The notes under the pieces were generated by a model, which worked only from the letters and a program-made list of their open reading frames with translations, was not told the DNA's origin and ran no database searches. From Paenibacillus silvisoli (GTDB lineage: Bacteria > Bacillota > Bacilli > Paenibacillales > Paenibacillaceae), in assembly GCF_030866765.1 (NCBI RefSeq), contig NZ_CP133017.1:5360501-5424500 (forward strand): 64,000 nt of DNA, in the 5' to 3' direction. Both the position numbers and the translations under genes were made by a program. Within the stretch, counting starts at the first letter, position 1. Each line of letters starts with the position of its first letter. Shown here in pieces: positions 7,328 to 15,625 of the stretch.

Positions 7328-7529
7328 GTTTTGATGCAGATAACAACTCATTTTCGCTTTCCAAATAACGTAATGTTCTCTCGACATCTTTTTCATCGTA
7401 GCTTCTCACAATTATCATGTGTTGGATAAACAAGCCTGGTGGATCTAGATCTGTTCGAGAAAGATTGTTCTTAAGCCTTTCTGGTGTATATAAAATACTC
7501 CATCGTTTGCTTCCATCTTCAAAAGTCAT
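7317..7529 (-). CDS. Hypothetical protein (70 aa)
   Basis: A 70-residue charged protein. ATG 7529 has AAGGAG 10 bases upstream and begins 4 bases after the stop of the lipoprotein gene, which fixes this start; longer versions of the frame overlap the lipoprotein gene. The C-terminus (EKDVERTLRYLESENELL) is an acidic helix. No family recognised. Last gene of a probable four-gene operon. Confidence 0.55.
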   Translation of the reverse strand: MTFEDGSKRWSILYTPERLKNNLSRTDLDPPGLFIQHMIIVRSYDEKDVERTLRYLESENELLSASKPLG

Positions 7530-7533
7530 TACT

Positions 7534-7827
7534 TTACTTCTCCTTCTCAAAAGCAGTCCATTCATCCCCATCCTGGATATAAAAAGTCGTGGCATCGGAG
7601 TCTCGAAAGATCTCCTTATTAGGTTCATAATCCCCTTCTTTTGTAACGGTTTGCGTCGAAATGATGCCTGCCGGCTTCTCCGCATATACTTCGGTTCCTA
7701 CGTATTTTTCATGATCGTAATAGATCCACACCAGCGGGGTGCCTTCTGATAGAAATGAACCGTTTGTTTCGGCCCCCTCAGAGCAGCCTGCTGCCACCAA
7801 CAAACACAGGAGCACAATAAACCGCAT
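7534..7827 (-). CDS. Small lipoprotein
   Basis: A 97-residue protein with signal MRFIVLLCLLVAAGC ending in a lipobox (AAGC), so it should be lipid-anchored at the outer face of the membrane. The mature part is acidic and looks like a small beta domain (PLVWIYYDHEKYVGTEVY). I prefer ATG 7827 over ATG 7833 because GGGGGAG is 6 bases before 7827. It follows the RDD gene by 18 bases. Confidence 0.7.
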   Translation of the reverse strand: MRFIVLLCLLVAAGCSEGAETNGSFLSEGTPLVWIYYDHEKYVGTEVYAEKPAGIISTQTVTKEGDYEPNKEIFRDSDATTFYIQDGDEWTAFEKEK

Positions 7828-7845
7828 GGACATCTCCCCCCAACA

Positions 7846-8376
7846 TCAAAGCCCTTTCTCATCTCGCCTACATACCACATACGTGCCGGCGACCCAGTCA
7901 TGAACGGCCTTGCGCTTCTTATTCGTCAACGGACATACCAGATAAAGGATCATCGCCACATTTACCGAGATTAGGATAACCATAAGAACAGTCTCAGGGA
8001 CATCGGTCGGCAATCGAAGGCGCCATATCGCATAGTGCGCGGCTTCCCAAGGAATGAATTTCACACTGGATCGGACAATGGACGTTAACGGACTGATCCG
8101 GCGGCCATCCGCATGGACCACCTGAAGCTTCAACTTTCGTTTACCGATCGTCCCCATGGACGGAGATGCTTCGGATACGACGAAATAAAGCATAACCGGC
8201 AACGTAATGAACATGGCTCCCGTTAATTCGGCGATTACCGGACTGCCGGAAAATAAAGGAGTCAGTACAGGTCGCAGCAAGAACGAGAGTAACACGAGAC
8301 AAACACCGTAAGCCGCAATGACCAAATAATCGATGAAAAGCGCAAATAATCGCAAACGATACTGGGGTATGAGCAT
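7846..8376 (-). CDS. RDD-family integral membrane protein
   Basis: A 176-residue membrane protein. The name-giving arginine and aspartates appear near the start (RLFALFIDYLVI, with R and D about residues 10-16). Spans lie about 13-35, 45-66 and 125-150. The loop MGTIGKRKLKLQVVHADGRR and the end VHDWVAGTYVV are typical of the family. Some RDD proteins have been linked to Na+ transport; no function can be assigned here. The gene lies 23 bases after the APH-fold gene, suggesting one operon. Confidence 0.85.
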   Translation of the reverse strand: MLIPQYRLRLFALFIDYLVIAAYGVCLVLLSFLLRPVLTPLFSGSPVIAELTGAMFITLPVMLYFVVSEASPSMGTIGKRKLKLQVVHADGRRISPLTSIVRSSVKFIPWEAAHYAIWRLRLPTDVPETVLMVILISVNVAMILYLVCPLTNKKRKAVHDWVAGTYVVCRRDEKGL

Positions 8377-8399
8377 GCAAGCTGCAGTCCCTTCTTGGC

Positions 8400-9419
8400 T
8401 TAATTTTGAAGCTTCGCCAACGCCGCCTCAATCCCGTCCCAGCGATCCAGACAGTGAAACTGAATCATCTCCAAATCGTTCTGCTGCTGGGCGTCTTCTC
8501 TATTCCGGTACAAAATATTCATCATCCATTGGGTTAAATTCCTCAGCTGAGCCTGAAAGGCATAAAACCGCAATAAGTCGATATTCGGGCTGAACGTCCG
8601 ACCCGACGCTACATTATATGCGGCTACGAATCGGTCAAGATGCTGCGTAAGGTACCCGACCATCTCACGCTCGGGCGGAGCCCATGTAACGGATTCCCAG
8701 TCGATAAAGATTAGCCCCTCCGAAGACTGAATCATATTCCCGCCCCACAAATCCCCGTGGCACAGGACATAGTCTTGCTGCGTCGAGGAGGTAAAACTCA
8801 GCTGCAAGGCTTGGATTCGAGCGAAAACGGATCGAATTGCATTCTCTTTCGGCACAACGATTGCCGTTAACTCCGATCCATAGCGATCCAGCCGATGGGG
8901 ATCGTTCGCGAGCAAATCCAAGCAACCATTCAGCTCCTGCTCAAACGATAGACTATAATCTTCCATCGGAAGCTGAACGAGATCAACGACCGTGGAGGTT
9001 GTTTGATGCAGCTTAGCCGCTTGAGCCGCGATCTGCTCAACAAGCGCTTCCGAGAAGGGATGCGCATCCGCCAACGTCTGACCTTCCACCCAAGGGAAGA
9101 GGACGCCCACTATATCCTCGGTTTCTACCGCGAATTTCTCTTCTAAATTCAATACAGGATAAACGGCTTGTTCAAATAAACGCGTCTCCTGAAGGGCATG
9201 CAGCACAGGCAAATACATCCGCGCGCGCTCAATGGCTGCCGGTTGCATATTTCGGTCCAAAAGCTTAAAGTAATAGTCCTGTCCATTCGAGCATGCAACC
9301 CGATATCCGTAGGACATATCTCCGATAGGGATAAACGCGATCGTATTCGCCTGCAGACCGTAATGATCCGCTAGCAACTGCGCAATTCTATCATTTGGTA
9401 AAGCATGCGGAACTTTCAT
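8400..9419 (-). CDS. APH-fold phosphotransferase family protein
   Basis: A 339-residue kinase-like protein of the aminoglycoside phosphotransferase superfamily. The catalytic loop CHGDLWGGNMI (about residues 222-232) has the Asp and Asn needed for catalysis, and IFIDWESV (about 240) has the metal-binding Asp. Such proteins phosphorylate hydroxyls of small molecules such as choline, homoserine, hydroxy-sugars or antibiotics. Substrate is unknown and a resistance role should not be assumed. AGGAGGAC precedes the ATG at 9419. It is the first gene of the operon with the RDD and lipoprotein genes. Confidence 0.85.
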   Translation of the reverse strand: MKVPHALPNDRIAQLLADHYGLQANTIAFIPIGDMSYGYRVACSNGQDYYFKLLDRNMQPAAIERARMYLPVLHALQETRLFEQAVYPVLNLEEKFAVETEDIVGVLFPWVEGQTLADAHPFSEALVEQIAAQAAKLHQTTSTVVDLVQLPMEDYSLSFEQELNGCLDLLANDPHRLDRYGSELTAIVVPKENAIRSVFARIQALQLSFTSSTQQDYVLCHGDLWGGNMIQSSEGLIFIDWESVTWAPPEREMVGYLTQHLDRFVAAYNVASGRTFSPNIDLLRFYAFQAQLRNLTQWMMNILYRNREDAQQQNDLEMIQFHCLDRWDGIEAALAKLQN

Positions 9420-9491
9420 CTTTGTCCTCCTACCCGAATAGATAGAGTGTTATACTGAGACAAAGCCAATCCAGGAATGAGAGTGATTGAC

Positions 9492-10394
9492 ATGGACATC
9501 AGCATCAAACGAAAAGGCGACTATATCGAATCCGTTTCTACGAAAGGAGCCGTCATCTCCTTGGTCAGTTCGGGCGACGGCACCGAGATTATTCACCATA
9601 AGCTGGAGAGCGGCTTCCGGTGGTACATCGCGCCTGAAGAAGGCTGGTTAGCGCTGGAATATGTCCATATCCTCTCGGGAGAACTGGTTTGGCAAAAGCA
9701 AGACGGAGACGTCGTGCTGAAATCCGGAGATTCCATCACCGCGTATATGCTGACGGAAATGGCTAATTTTATCGCTGCCCAAGAAACCGAGTTTCTCTAC
9801 ATCGTTTCCCGTCCTTATTTTCACAATTACAGCGGATCGATTCAGAAGCTCTTCGATTTCGCGGTGAACATTGAAGAGAAAGACGGCTACACCTCCGATC
9901 ACTGCGATCGGATCAAACGGCTTTCCTTACTGGTAGGCGAGAAGATGGGCCTATCGTCCTATGAGCTGTATATTTTAAATTTGGCCGGTTTCCTCCATGA
10001 TATCGGAAAAACGAAAATTCCGGAGCATATTCTCAACAAACCCAGCAAGCTAACGGATGAAGAATACGAGCAGATGAAGCTGCATACGACCTATGGCAAG
10101 CGGCTGCTTCACGAGTCGGGTATACCCGATTTGCGGCTTGTTGGCGACGTCGTCGAACAGCATCATGAGCGGTATGACGGCAAAGGCTATCCCCACAGAC
10201 TGCAAGGCGATCAAATTTCCAAGCTGGCGGCCATTATTGCGGTCGTCGATTCCTACGATGCCATGACGATCGATCGGGTCTACCAGAAAGGTCGGCCTCG
10301 CGATGAAGCTTTACAGGAAATCGAACGCTTCAGCGGAACCATGTATAACCCTGACATCGTGAAGGTCTTTCTATCGATCAGCGACCAATTATGA
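9492..10394 (+). CDS. HD-GYP phosphodiesterase with N-terminal cupin-like domain
   Basis: About 300 residues. Residues 1-110 form a beta-rich cupin-like domain (LEYVHILSGELVW, then LKSGDSITAYML). Residues 125-295 are an HD-GYP domain with HDIGK and HHERYDGKGYP, both intact. HD-GYP proteins hydrolyse cyclic di-GMP or related dinucleotides, so this is a candidate soluble signalling enzyme in which the cupin could sense a ligand. ATG 9492 is preferred to ATG 9477, which has AGGA immediately before it with no spacing. The gene is divergent from the APH-fold gene. Confidence 0.88.
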   Translation: MDISIKRKGDYIESVSTKGAVISLVSSGDGTEIIHHKLESGFRWYIAPEEGWLALEYVHILSGELVWQKQDGDVVLKSGDSITAYMLTEMANFIAAQETEFLYIVSRPYFHNYSGSIQKLFDFAVNIEEKDGYTSDHCDRIKRLSLLVGEKMGLSSYELYILNLAGFLHDIGKTKIPEHILNKPSKLTDEEYEQMKLHTTYGKRLLHESGIPDLRLVGDVVEQHHERYDGKGYPHRLQGDQISKLAAIIAVVDSYDAMTIDRVYQKGRPRDEALQEIERFSGTMYNPDIVKVFLSISDQL

Positions 10395-10501
10395 CGACTA
10401 TATTAATATAGGTCTTAATTCCTAAAAATAGTAGACAAGAACTATGAAAATCAATATAGTTAGAGTAGTAACTTTTGGTATTAAACGGGGAGGTGAAGCT
10501 C

Positions 10502-10801
10502 ATGAAACGAATGCTGCTCATCGGTACGGCGATCTTGGCTTGCCAGCTCATATTTGCGGGAATGGCCAGCGCCGCAACCTATACGCCATCCAACGATAAA
10601 TACATAAATGTTAACCTTCCGGTATCGTTGCCGGATCTAGGCACAGGCGCTTTGACGTTTAACACGCAGCAAGCACTGTATGCCAATGTGATTACCCCTG
10701 TACTTAAACCGACAGGTCTAACATTCAACTACTTCTATACTTGGGTAACCGTTAATGGTTCTCCGATTCTTGCCGTAGACCCCGCCAAAGTCGGTTTCTA
10801 A
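10502..10801 (+). CDS. Small secreted protein of unknown function
   Basis: A 99-residue precursor. Signal peptide MKRMLLIGTAILACQ... with a likely cut after ASA near residue 24, leaving a polar mature protein rich in T, N, Y and P, with no cysteine. GGGAGGTG stands 6 bases before ATG 10502; an upstream GTG-like frame extension has no site. Such secreted proteins in Paenibacillus are often produced in late growth, but nothing here proves that. Followed by a strong terminator. Confidence 0.7.
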   Translation: MKRMLLIGTAILACQLIFAGMASAATYTPSNDKYINVNLPVSLPDLGTGALTFNTQQALYANVITPVLKPTGLTFNYFYTWVTVNGSPILAVDPAKVGF

Positions 10802-10814
10802 ACGGTTTGAAACA

Positions 10815-10845
10815 CGAGCAGCCGATCATACTGATCGGCTGCTCG
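10815..10845. terminator. Bidirectional rho-independent terminator
   Basis: CGAGCAGCCGATCA pairs perfectly with TGATCGGCTGCTCG around a 3-base loop and is followed by TTCGTTT. It separates the secreted-protein gene from the convergent SDR gene. Confidence 0.85.
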
Positions 10846-10863
10846 TTCGTTTATAACGCGCAT

Positions 10864-11634
10864 CTACCTCAACATATTGTCCACGGACTTGCTGAGCATG
10901 CCGAAAATAAACCTCGGCGCGATCCGGTTCATAAGCTTTAAGCCGTTGCTTTGCCCGGGCCGGATTTCGAAGTCGTCCCGCTCCATCCCCCGCACGGCAA
11001 CGCCAACCATTTTGGAGACGTTCATCGCTTTCGAGCCCGCTAGATCCGCGGCGTCGAACGAATCTACCAGCGGCGTCTCTGTCAGAGGCGGCGCCAGCTC
11101 GAACACCTTTACATTCGTGTGCTTGAGCTGCACCCGCAGAGATTGCGTATACGAGTGAAGCCCCGCTTTAGCCGCGCAATACACCGGCGAGATCGGCAGC
11201 GGGACGAAAGCAAGGCCGGACGAGACATTCATGATCGCGGCCGACTTTTGCGCTTTGAGATGCGGCAGAAACTGTTTGACCATCCGGATCGGACCGCTCA
11301 AGTTCGTTTCGATTTCGCGATTGAGATCGTCCAGATCGATGTTCTCATCATGCAGATTAAGCTTGCGCATAAATCCAGCATTATTAATAAGCACATTGAG
11401 GGCCGGAAATTGCTTCACCACCGTGTCGCACAGCGCTTCTATCGCTTGCGGATCACCAGCGTCGCTCCGCAGCGTATGCACGGCAGGCAGCTTCTTCTTC
11501 GCCGCGTCCAGCTTCGCCTGATCGCGCCCCGTTATAATGACGATGTTCCCTAGCTGAAGCAGCTGCTCTGCAAACTCAAAGCCGATGCCGGACGTGCCTC
11601 CTGTGATGAGTACCGTGTTGCCGTTCATTTTCAT
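10864..11634 (-). CDS. Short-chain dehydrogenase/reductase, DltE-like
   Basis: A 256-residue NAD(P)-dependent oxidoreductase. It shows TGGTSGIG near residue 11, NNAGF near 85, a Ser in NVSSG near 138 and the catalytic YCAAK (about 151-155), so the active site is complete. The C-terminal end with ELAPPLTETPL and MERDDFEIRPGQ resembles Bacillus DltE-type SDRs, whose substrate is not established. GGAAAG is 6 bases before the ATG at 11634. Single gene. Confidence 0.85.
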   Translation of the reverse strand: MKMNGNTVLITGGTSGIGFEFAEQLLQLGNIVIITGRDQAKLDAAKKKLPAVHTLRSDAGDPQAIEALCDTVVKQFPALNVLINNAGFMRKLNLHDENIDLDDLNREIETNLSGPIRMVKQFLPHLKAQKSAAIMNVSSGLAFVPLPISPVYCAAKAGLHSYTQSLRVQLKHTNVKVFELAPPLTETPLVDSFDAADLAGSKAMNVSKMVGVAVRGMERDDFEIRPGQSNGLKLMNRIAPRFIFGMLSKSVDNMLR

Positions 11635-11646
11635 ATGCGTCTTTCC

Positions 11647-11760
11647 TATCCTTCCATTAGTTGAATAGAGTACTATGTTCTCGAACGTTGTCGTACAATC
11701 CTGCTGCGGTCGTTTGCTTCAACAAAAAAAGCAACCGCCCCCTTCGGCCGATTGCCCCGT
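11647..11760. repeat. Degenerate arm-stem-arm repeat with GC-rich hairpin
   Basis: CTATCCTTCCATTAGTTGAA matches arm A of the repeats in the first 8 kb. A more diverged arm (AATCCTGCTGCGGTCG, TTTGCTTCAAC) follows near 11698, then a hairpin GCAACCG...CGATTGC with an A-run on its left, which reads as a T-run on the minus strand. Confidence 0.4.
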
Positions 11761-11796
11761 TCCATTATTCCATCTATGAGGCCGAACTGCTAGCTG

Positions 11797-12288
11797 CTAA
11801 CTGCTAGATGCTTGCTGCCTCTTCTGAATCGCGTGCATGCCCATGATGACGGCTACCAATTCATAGGTATCCAACTGCGAGCTATGATTATTCAATACAA
11901 AGGCGCCCGACGCGAACCAGCGGTTTATTTTCTCGAAGCGCGCTGCCAGTCCGCCGGATTCATCGAATATTTCATACTCCTTGGAAAATGCCGGGGACAA
12001 AATTTCGTAGCTTCCCCGCCCCTCCGTTTCGTAGGTGAACTTCTTCTTGAAGAAAGCAAACCGGCTTTTGAGCACGCCCAACTGCTCCCCGTTTGCGCCG
12101 CTGATCTCCCATCTCCCTGAGAAAAAAGGAAAGCTGCCGCTAAAGAGAAGCCGAGCATCCTGCCCGTACACCTCGATTGCTGAGCCGAATGAGCTCTTCA
12201 AATCCAGATGACCGACCTGCTCCTGCTGCTCGTTCAATATTTCCGTGGTGCCCGCGTTAAAGAAATTGTCTCGAAAATAGAGATTCAT
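11797..12288 (-). CDS. LURP-one/YxjI-like protein
   Basis: A 163-residue protein with the repeated beta hairpins of the LURP-one-related (tubby C-terminal-like) fold: MNLYFRDNFFNAGTTEIL, then strand pairs such as GSAIEVYGQDARLLFSG and YEILSPAFSKEYEIFDESG. Length and start match Bacillus YxjI. The family may bind membrane lipid but has no defined bacterial function. ATG 12288 is used because AAGGAGG lies upstream of it; a start at 12342 would include that site in the coding frame. Confidence 0.75.
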   Translation of the reverse strand: MNLYFRDNFFNAGTTEILNEQQEQVGHLDLKSSFGSAIEVYGQDARLLFSGSFPFFSGRWEISGANGEQLGVLKSRFAFFKKKFTYETEGRGSYEILSPAFSKEYEIFDESGGLAARFEKINRWFASGAFVLNNHSSQLDTYELVAVIMGMHAIQKRQQASSS

Positions 12289-12347
12289 CGCCACCCGCCT
12301 CCTTGGAATATACTCCTCCTTGAACCAGTATACACCAGGCATTCAGA

Positions 12348-13739
12348 CTAGTGGTGCGGATTCGAAGAAGCTACCGGCAAACGAATATGAATCGTTGTTC
12401 CTTGACCTTCTCTGCTGGATATATCCAACGTTCCGTTATGGGCATGAATGATCTGCATCGTGGCCATCATGCCCAGGCCGGTCCCCGTTTCCTTGGTCGT
12501 ATAGAAGGGGGAGCCGATTCGGGCGATAAGCTCCGGAGGGATGCCCTGGCCTTCATCGATGACTTGGATCGCAATGAAATCCTCGTTTGGCCTGGATGCG
12601 ATAATTTGGATTTTGCCGCCGTCCGGCATGGCCTCCATTGCGTTTTTGATCAGATTAATAAAGACCTGCTTTAACTGTATGCCGACGCATTCGATGGCAG
12701 GCAGAATTTCGAGGTGCTGCGCGTGAAGCTCGATATTTTTGATTAAAGCCTGCGAGCCCATCAGCATGACGACATCATCGATAATTCGGCTAATTTGTTC
12801 GGGTTTGAATTCTTGAGCCTGAGGCTTGGCTAAATAGAGCAGCTCGCTAGTGATGACTTCGATTCGTTTCAGCTCGTCCTGAATAATTTTAAAGTAGCTT
12901 TTGCGCGCCTCAGGTACGGTCCTCTCGATGAGCTGGATAAACCCTTTTAACGATGTAAGCGGATTCCTAATCTCGTGCGCGATGGATGCCGCGAGCTGCC
13001 CGACAGCGGTCAGCTTCTCCGCTTGCACGAGCATGGTCTTATTTTTGTTCTCGTCCGTTATGTCTTTGGCGATTCCATACACGCCTACGACCTTGTCATT
13101 GACGATAATCGGAATATTGGTCGCTTTCACATCGATAATCATTCCGTTTTTGTGGAACGCTCTAGTTTCGTAATGCTGCGTGCAGCCCTGGGCGGCCTTC
13201 GTAAAATGCTTCTTCGTCATAGCCAGCTCTTCCTCCGGAATCAGCGGCATAAAGGACTTGCTCAACAGCTCATCCGAACGATAGCCCAGCATCTTCTCCA
13301 TGGCCGGATTAACGCGTACGTAATGCCCTTCCAAATCGAATGCGAAGACAGCGTCAGGGTTGCTTATAAACAACGACTCGTAATGCTGCTCCTTTTGCAA
13401 GGACAACCCCTTCTTCTGCGAAATGTCATGAAAGTGGATGGAAAGACCGCTCGAGGATGGATAGGCCCTTACATCGAACCAAATGGCCAAGGGAGGGTAG
13501 TAAGCATCGAATTCGACCCGAATCTGTTCATGCATAGCCGTTTGATACTGCGAATAGAAAGAGGTATGAACCGCCTCCGGAAATTCGCTCCACATGCATT
13601 TGCCAATGAGATCTTCCGTCTTGCGGCACAATAGTCGGGACGCTTCTTCATTGACGTATGTAAATTCCCAGTCATTATTGACTGCGAAAAACGCGTCCGT
13701 AATGCGAGCCAGCATTTCATTTTGTTCATGTAAATCCAC
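12348..13739 (-). CDS. PAS-PAS sensor histidine kinase, sporulation-kinase-like
   Basis: A 463-residue cytosolic kinase without membrane spans. PAS domains lie about residues 8-110 and 122-230 (NPDAVFAFDLEGHYVRVNP). The dimerisation helix has SIAHEIRNPLTSLKGF with the phosphoacceptor His near 256. The ATPase domain has NLIKNAMEAM (N box), DEGQGIP and GTGLGM. This layout matches KinA/KinE-type kinases that feed the Spo0 phosphorelay, but the partner is not local. The GTG start at 13739 has GAGGGA 5 bases upstream. It follows the DUF2294 gene and a conserved hairpin cassette. Confidence 0.88.
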   Translation of the reverse strand: MDLHEQNEMLARITDAFFAVNNDWEFTYVNEEASRLLCRKTEDLIGKCMWSEFPEAVHTSFYSQYQTAMHEQIRVEFDAYYPPLAIWFDVRAYPSSSGLSIHFHDISQKKGLSLQKEQHYESLFISNPDAVFAFDLEGHYVRVNPAMEKMLGYRSDELLSKSFMPLIPEEELAMTKKHFTKAAQGCTQHYETRAFHKNGMIIDVKATNIPIIVNDKVVGVYGIAKDITDENKNKTMLVQAEKLTAVGQLAASIAHEIRNPLTSLKGFIQLIERTVPEARKSYFKIIQDELKRIEVITSELLYLAKPQAQEFKPEQISRIIDDVVMLMGSQALIKNIELHAQHLEILPAIECVGIQLKQVFINLIKNAMEAMPDGGKIQIIASRPNEDFIAIQVIDEGQGIPPELIARIGSPFYTTKETGTGLGMMATMQIIHAHNGTLDISSREGQGTTIHIRLPVASSNPHH

Positions 13740-13780
13740 GATATTCCCTCATTTCGCGATTAATGAATCGAACAATAAAA

Positions 13781-13860
13781 AGCCTAAATAAGAGCCGCAA
13801 GCGCGCAGCTTTTATTTAGGCTGATGTCCAGCGTAATTTCTGGTTCATTACCGCCAAATT
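13781..13860 (-). promoter_or_regulatory. Leader-like hairpin cassette before the histidine kinase (copy 1)
   Basis: On the minus strand the segment reads TAATGAACCAG...GCTGGACAT (a small stem CCAG/CTGG), then AGCCTAAATAA...TTATTTAGGCT with a T-rich tail, and the kinase start about 40 bases on. The same order occurs at 15435-15518 before the second DUF2294 gene. It could be a terminator, an attenuator or duplicated debris. Confidence 0.5.
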
Positions 13861-14551
13861 ATTGACTCGGATTTAAGATGAGCACAATGACGCTTTTGTC
13901 CAACTGAAAATCCCAGTCGACGAATACATCGATAACCTTCGTATGCAGAAACTCCTCGAAATGCCCATTGTTGTGCATATGGCTTTTTTCCAAATTGCGT
14001 TTAGCCAGCCTTAAGCTTTCTTCGTGTCCGATGCGGATTAATTCTTTTTCAATGCTAATCAAAATCCCGTTCCGGATTAAAAGAAGGGTGCGTTCATTGA
14101 TCAGGCACGAATACAACTCTTCCGGCCGTTTCTCGACCTGCTGGCTGATCCTGTTAATTTCCTGATGAAGCTCATCTCTCCCTGCATAACCGGACACGAG
14201 ATCGGCCTGTCCATGGTCATCCCAAGCTTCGATACCGACCATAACGCCAGAGTGATTATGCAGCCCCCAGTCATAATAAAACTCCCGAATATTCATGCCC
14301 GCAAGGAGCAGAAGGTAGGCTTTAATTTCTGGAATCAATGACTTCATCAAGATGTCTCGGGTCGTTTGAATCGATTGGATCTCGTTCTGCTGCAGGAGGA
14401 TCTTCTCCGTCGGCGACAAGAAGTTTCTTAAATAAAAGACGACAAACGGACGTTTGATGCTGATAAATATCGATTGCGGGCCTTTGCCGAACGTCTCCCT
14501 TAGCAATCTGCCTACGTAGCTGGCTATTTCGGATTGAGCCTGATTTTCCAC
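13859..14551 (-). CDS. DUF2294/MpsC-family protein, paralogue 1
   Basis: A 230-residue soluble protein with two consecutive DUF2294 (MpsC, PF10057) modules: first EIASYVGRLLRETFGKGPQS with YLRNFLSPTEK, ending with EFYYDWGLHNHSG (about residue 112-124), and a second shorter module from about 140 (INERTLLLIRNGILISIEKEL). MpsC is linked to Na+-dependent membrane potential generation in Staphylococcus, but stand-alone soluble copies such as this are uncharacterised. GTG start with GAGG 10 bases upstream. Closely related to the gene at 14669. Confidence 0.8.
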   Translation of the reverse strand: MENQAQSEIASYVGRLLRETFGKGPQSIFISIKRPFVVFYLRNFLSPTEKILLQQNEIQSIQTTRDILMKSLIPEIKAYLLLLAGMNIREFYYDWGLHNHSGVMVGIEAWDDHGQADLVSGYAGRDELHQEINRISQQVEKRPEELYSCLINERTLLLIRNGILISIEKELIRIGHEESLRLAKRNLEKSHMHNNGHFEEFLHTKVIDVFVDWDFQLDKSVIVLILNPSQ

Positions 14552-14570
14552 TATGATTCATCCTCGATTT

Positions 14571-14602
14571 AGGCAAAAGCGTTATTTCTTTCACCCGAGT
14601 AT
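14571..14602 (-). promoter_or_regulatory. Conserved leader motif upstream of DUF2294 paralogue 1
   Basis: The plus strand reads AGGCAAAAGCGTTATTTC followed by TTTCACCC and GAGTAT. The first 18 bases recur exactly at 15544-15561. On the minus strand a TACAAT-like element lies just upstream, so the motif may be the start of the transcript (5' leader). Confidence 0.45.
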
Positions 14603-14668
14603 ATTGTAACTTTTTAGATGGATTAAGAAAACAAAAACTTCCTCCATTATGCACGTTTGGCAGTTTTT

Positions 14669-15394
14669 TTATCCATCCGTCAGGTGAGTTGGCTTATGAT
14701 AGGGGTTTAAAATAAATACGGTGACGCTTTTATCCAGATGAAAATCCCAGCCGGTGAATACATCCGTAATCTCGGATTGAATAATCTTCTTCAACTGATT
14801 GTTATGGCTTAAATGGCTTTTCTCCAGGTTTCGCTCCGCCAGCTTCAAGCTGTCTTCAAAGCCAAGCCGAATCAATTCTTTGCCGATGCTGATCAAGATC
14901 CCGGTTCGGACGACAAGCAGCGTCCTTTCATTGATCATATAGGAATGGATCGTGTCCGGTTTCTTTTGAATTTGATCGCTGATCCGCGCGATTTCACGGT
15001 GCAGCTCTTCTTTCCCCGCATACCACTCTTGCGGCTTAAACGCCAACGGATCGCCTTCGGAAGCAATCCCGACAAGAATGCCGGAATGGTTATGCAAGCC
15101 CCAGTCATAGTAAAACTCTCGAATGCTCATGCCCGTCAGCAGCAGCAAGTAGGCTTTAATTTCAGCTATTAACGACTTCATCACCAAGTCTCTCGTATGC
15201 TGGACGGAATCAACCCGGTCCTGTTGAAGCAGAATCTTCTCGGTAGGCGATATGAAATTTCTTAAGTAAATGACAATAAAAGGACGACAGATGCTTACAA
15301 AAATCGATTGCGGGCCTTTTCCAAAAGCTTCTCGCAGCAGTCCACCGACGTAACTCGCAATTTCGTTTTGAGTTTGCTTTTCGTTGTTATCCAA
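14669..15394 (-). CDS. DUF2294/MpsC-family protein, paralogue 2
   Basis: A 241-residue paralogue of the gene at 13859, with the same double-module layout: FGKGPQSIFVSI near residue 24-35, YLRNFISPTEKILLQQD, EFYYDWGLHNHSGILVG, then INERTLLVVRTGILISI. The two genes also share their leader (GAGGATG then an A/T-rich gap). Aligning them puts the start at TTG 15394, 9 bases after GAGG; ATG 15403 would abut the ribosome site. An extra C-terminal tail (YHKPTHLTDG) is not in paralogue 1. Tandem duplication is the simplest explanation. Confidence 0.78.
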   Translation of the reverse strand: MDNNEKQTQNEIASYVGGLLREAFGKGPQSIFVSICRPFIVIYLRNFISPTEKILLQQDRVDSVQHTRDLVMKSLIAEIKAYLLLLTGMSIREFYYDWGLHNHSGILVGIASEGDPLAFKPQEWYAGKEELHREIARISDQIQKKPDTIHSYMINERTLLVVRTGILISIGKELIRLGFEDSLKLAERNLEKSHLSHNNQLKKIIQSEITDVFTGWDFHLDKSVTVFILNPYHKPTHLTDG

Positions 15395-15434
15395 AAAATC
15401 CATCCTCGGTTTTATAGTAAATAGAAAACAAAAA

Positions 15435-15518
15435 TAGCCTAAATAGAAGTTGTCTTGAACAACTCGTATTTAGGCCTATGTCCAGCACCATCTCTGGTTC
15501 ATTATTGCCGAATTGGTA
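15435..15518 (-). promoter_or_regulatory. Leader-like hairpin cassette before DUF2294 paralogue 2 (copy 2)
   Basis: On the minus strand: TAATGAACCAG...GCTGGACAT, then GCCTAAATA...TATTTAGGC with an inner GTTGT/ACAAC pair, then CTATTTTTGTTTTC, and the gene start about 40 bases later. The terminator-like stem directly before a gene is what an attenuator would look like. Confidence 0.5.
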
Positions 15519-15541
15519 GTTAGCAGGAATAATAGATACAC

Positions 15542-15578
15542 TAAGGCAAAAGCGTTATTTCCTTTACCCTAGGAGTAT
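15542..15578 (-). promoter_or_regulatory. Second copy of the DUF2294 leader motif
   Basis: TAAGGCAAAAGCGTTATTTC followed by CTTTACCC and GGAGTAT on the plus strand; an exact 18-base match to the copy before paralogue 1. Here it is separated from the gene by the hairpin cassette. Confidence 0.45.
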
Positions 15579-15625
15579 TTTAATCAGTTTTATTGCTATA
15601 AACAAGAACTAATTTAGAAGGAAAC

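Noticed and set aside
8400-9419. Antibiotic-resistance kinase
   Set aside because: The APH fold is shared by many housekeeping kinases and the sequence gives no evidence for an antibiotic substrate. The same holds for the gene at 15626.
15435-15578. Cyclic di-GMP riboswitch before the DUF2294 gene
   Set aside because: The conserved sequence of the class I aptamer (such as GGNCACGCACAGGGCAAACC-like segments and GNRA tetraloop contacts) is not seen. The pattern is different and unassigned.
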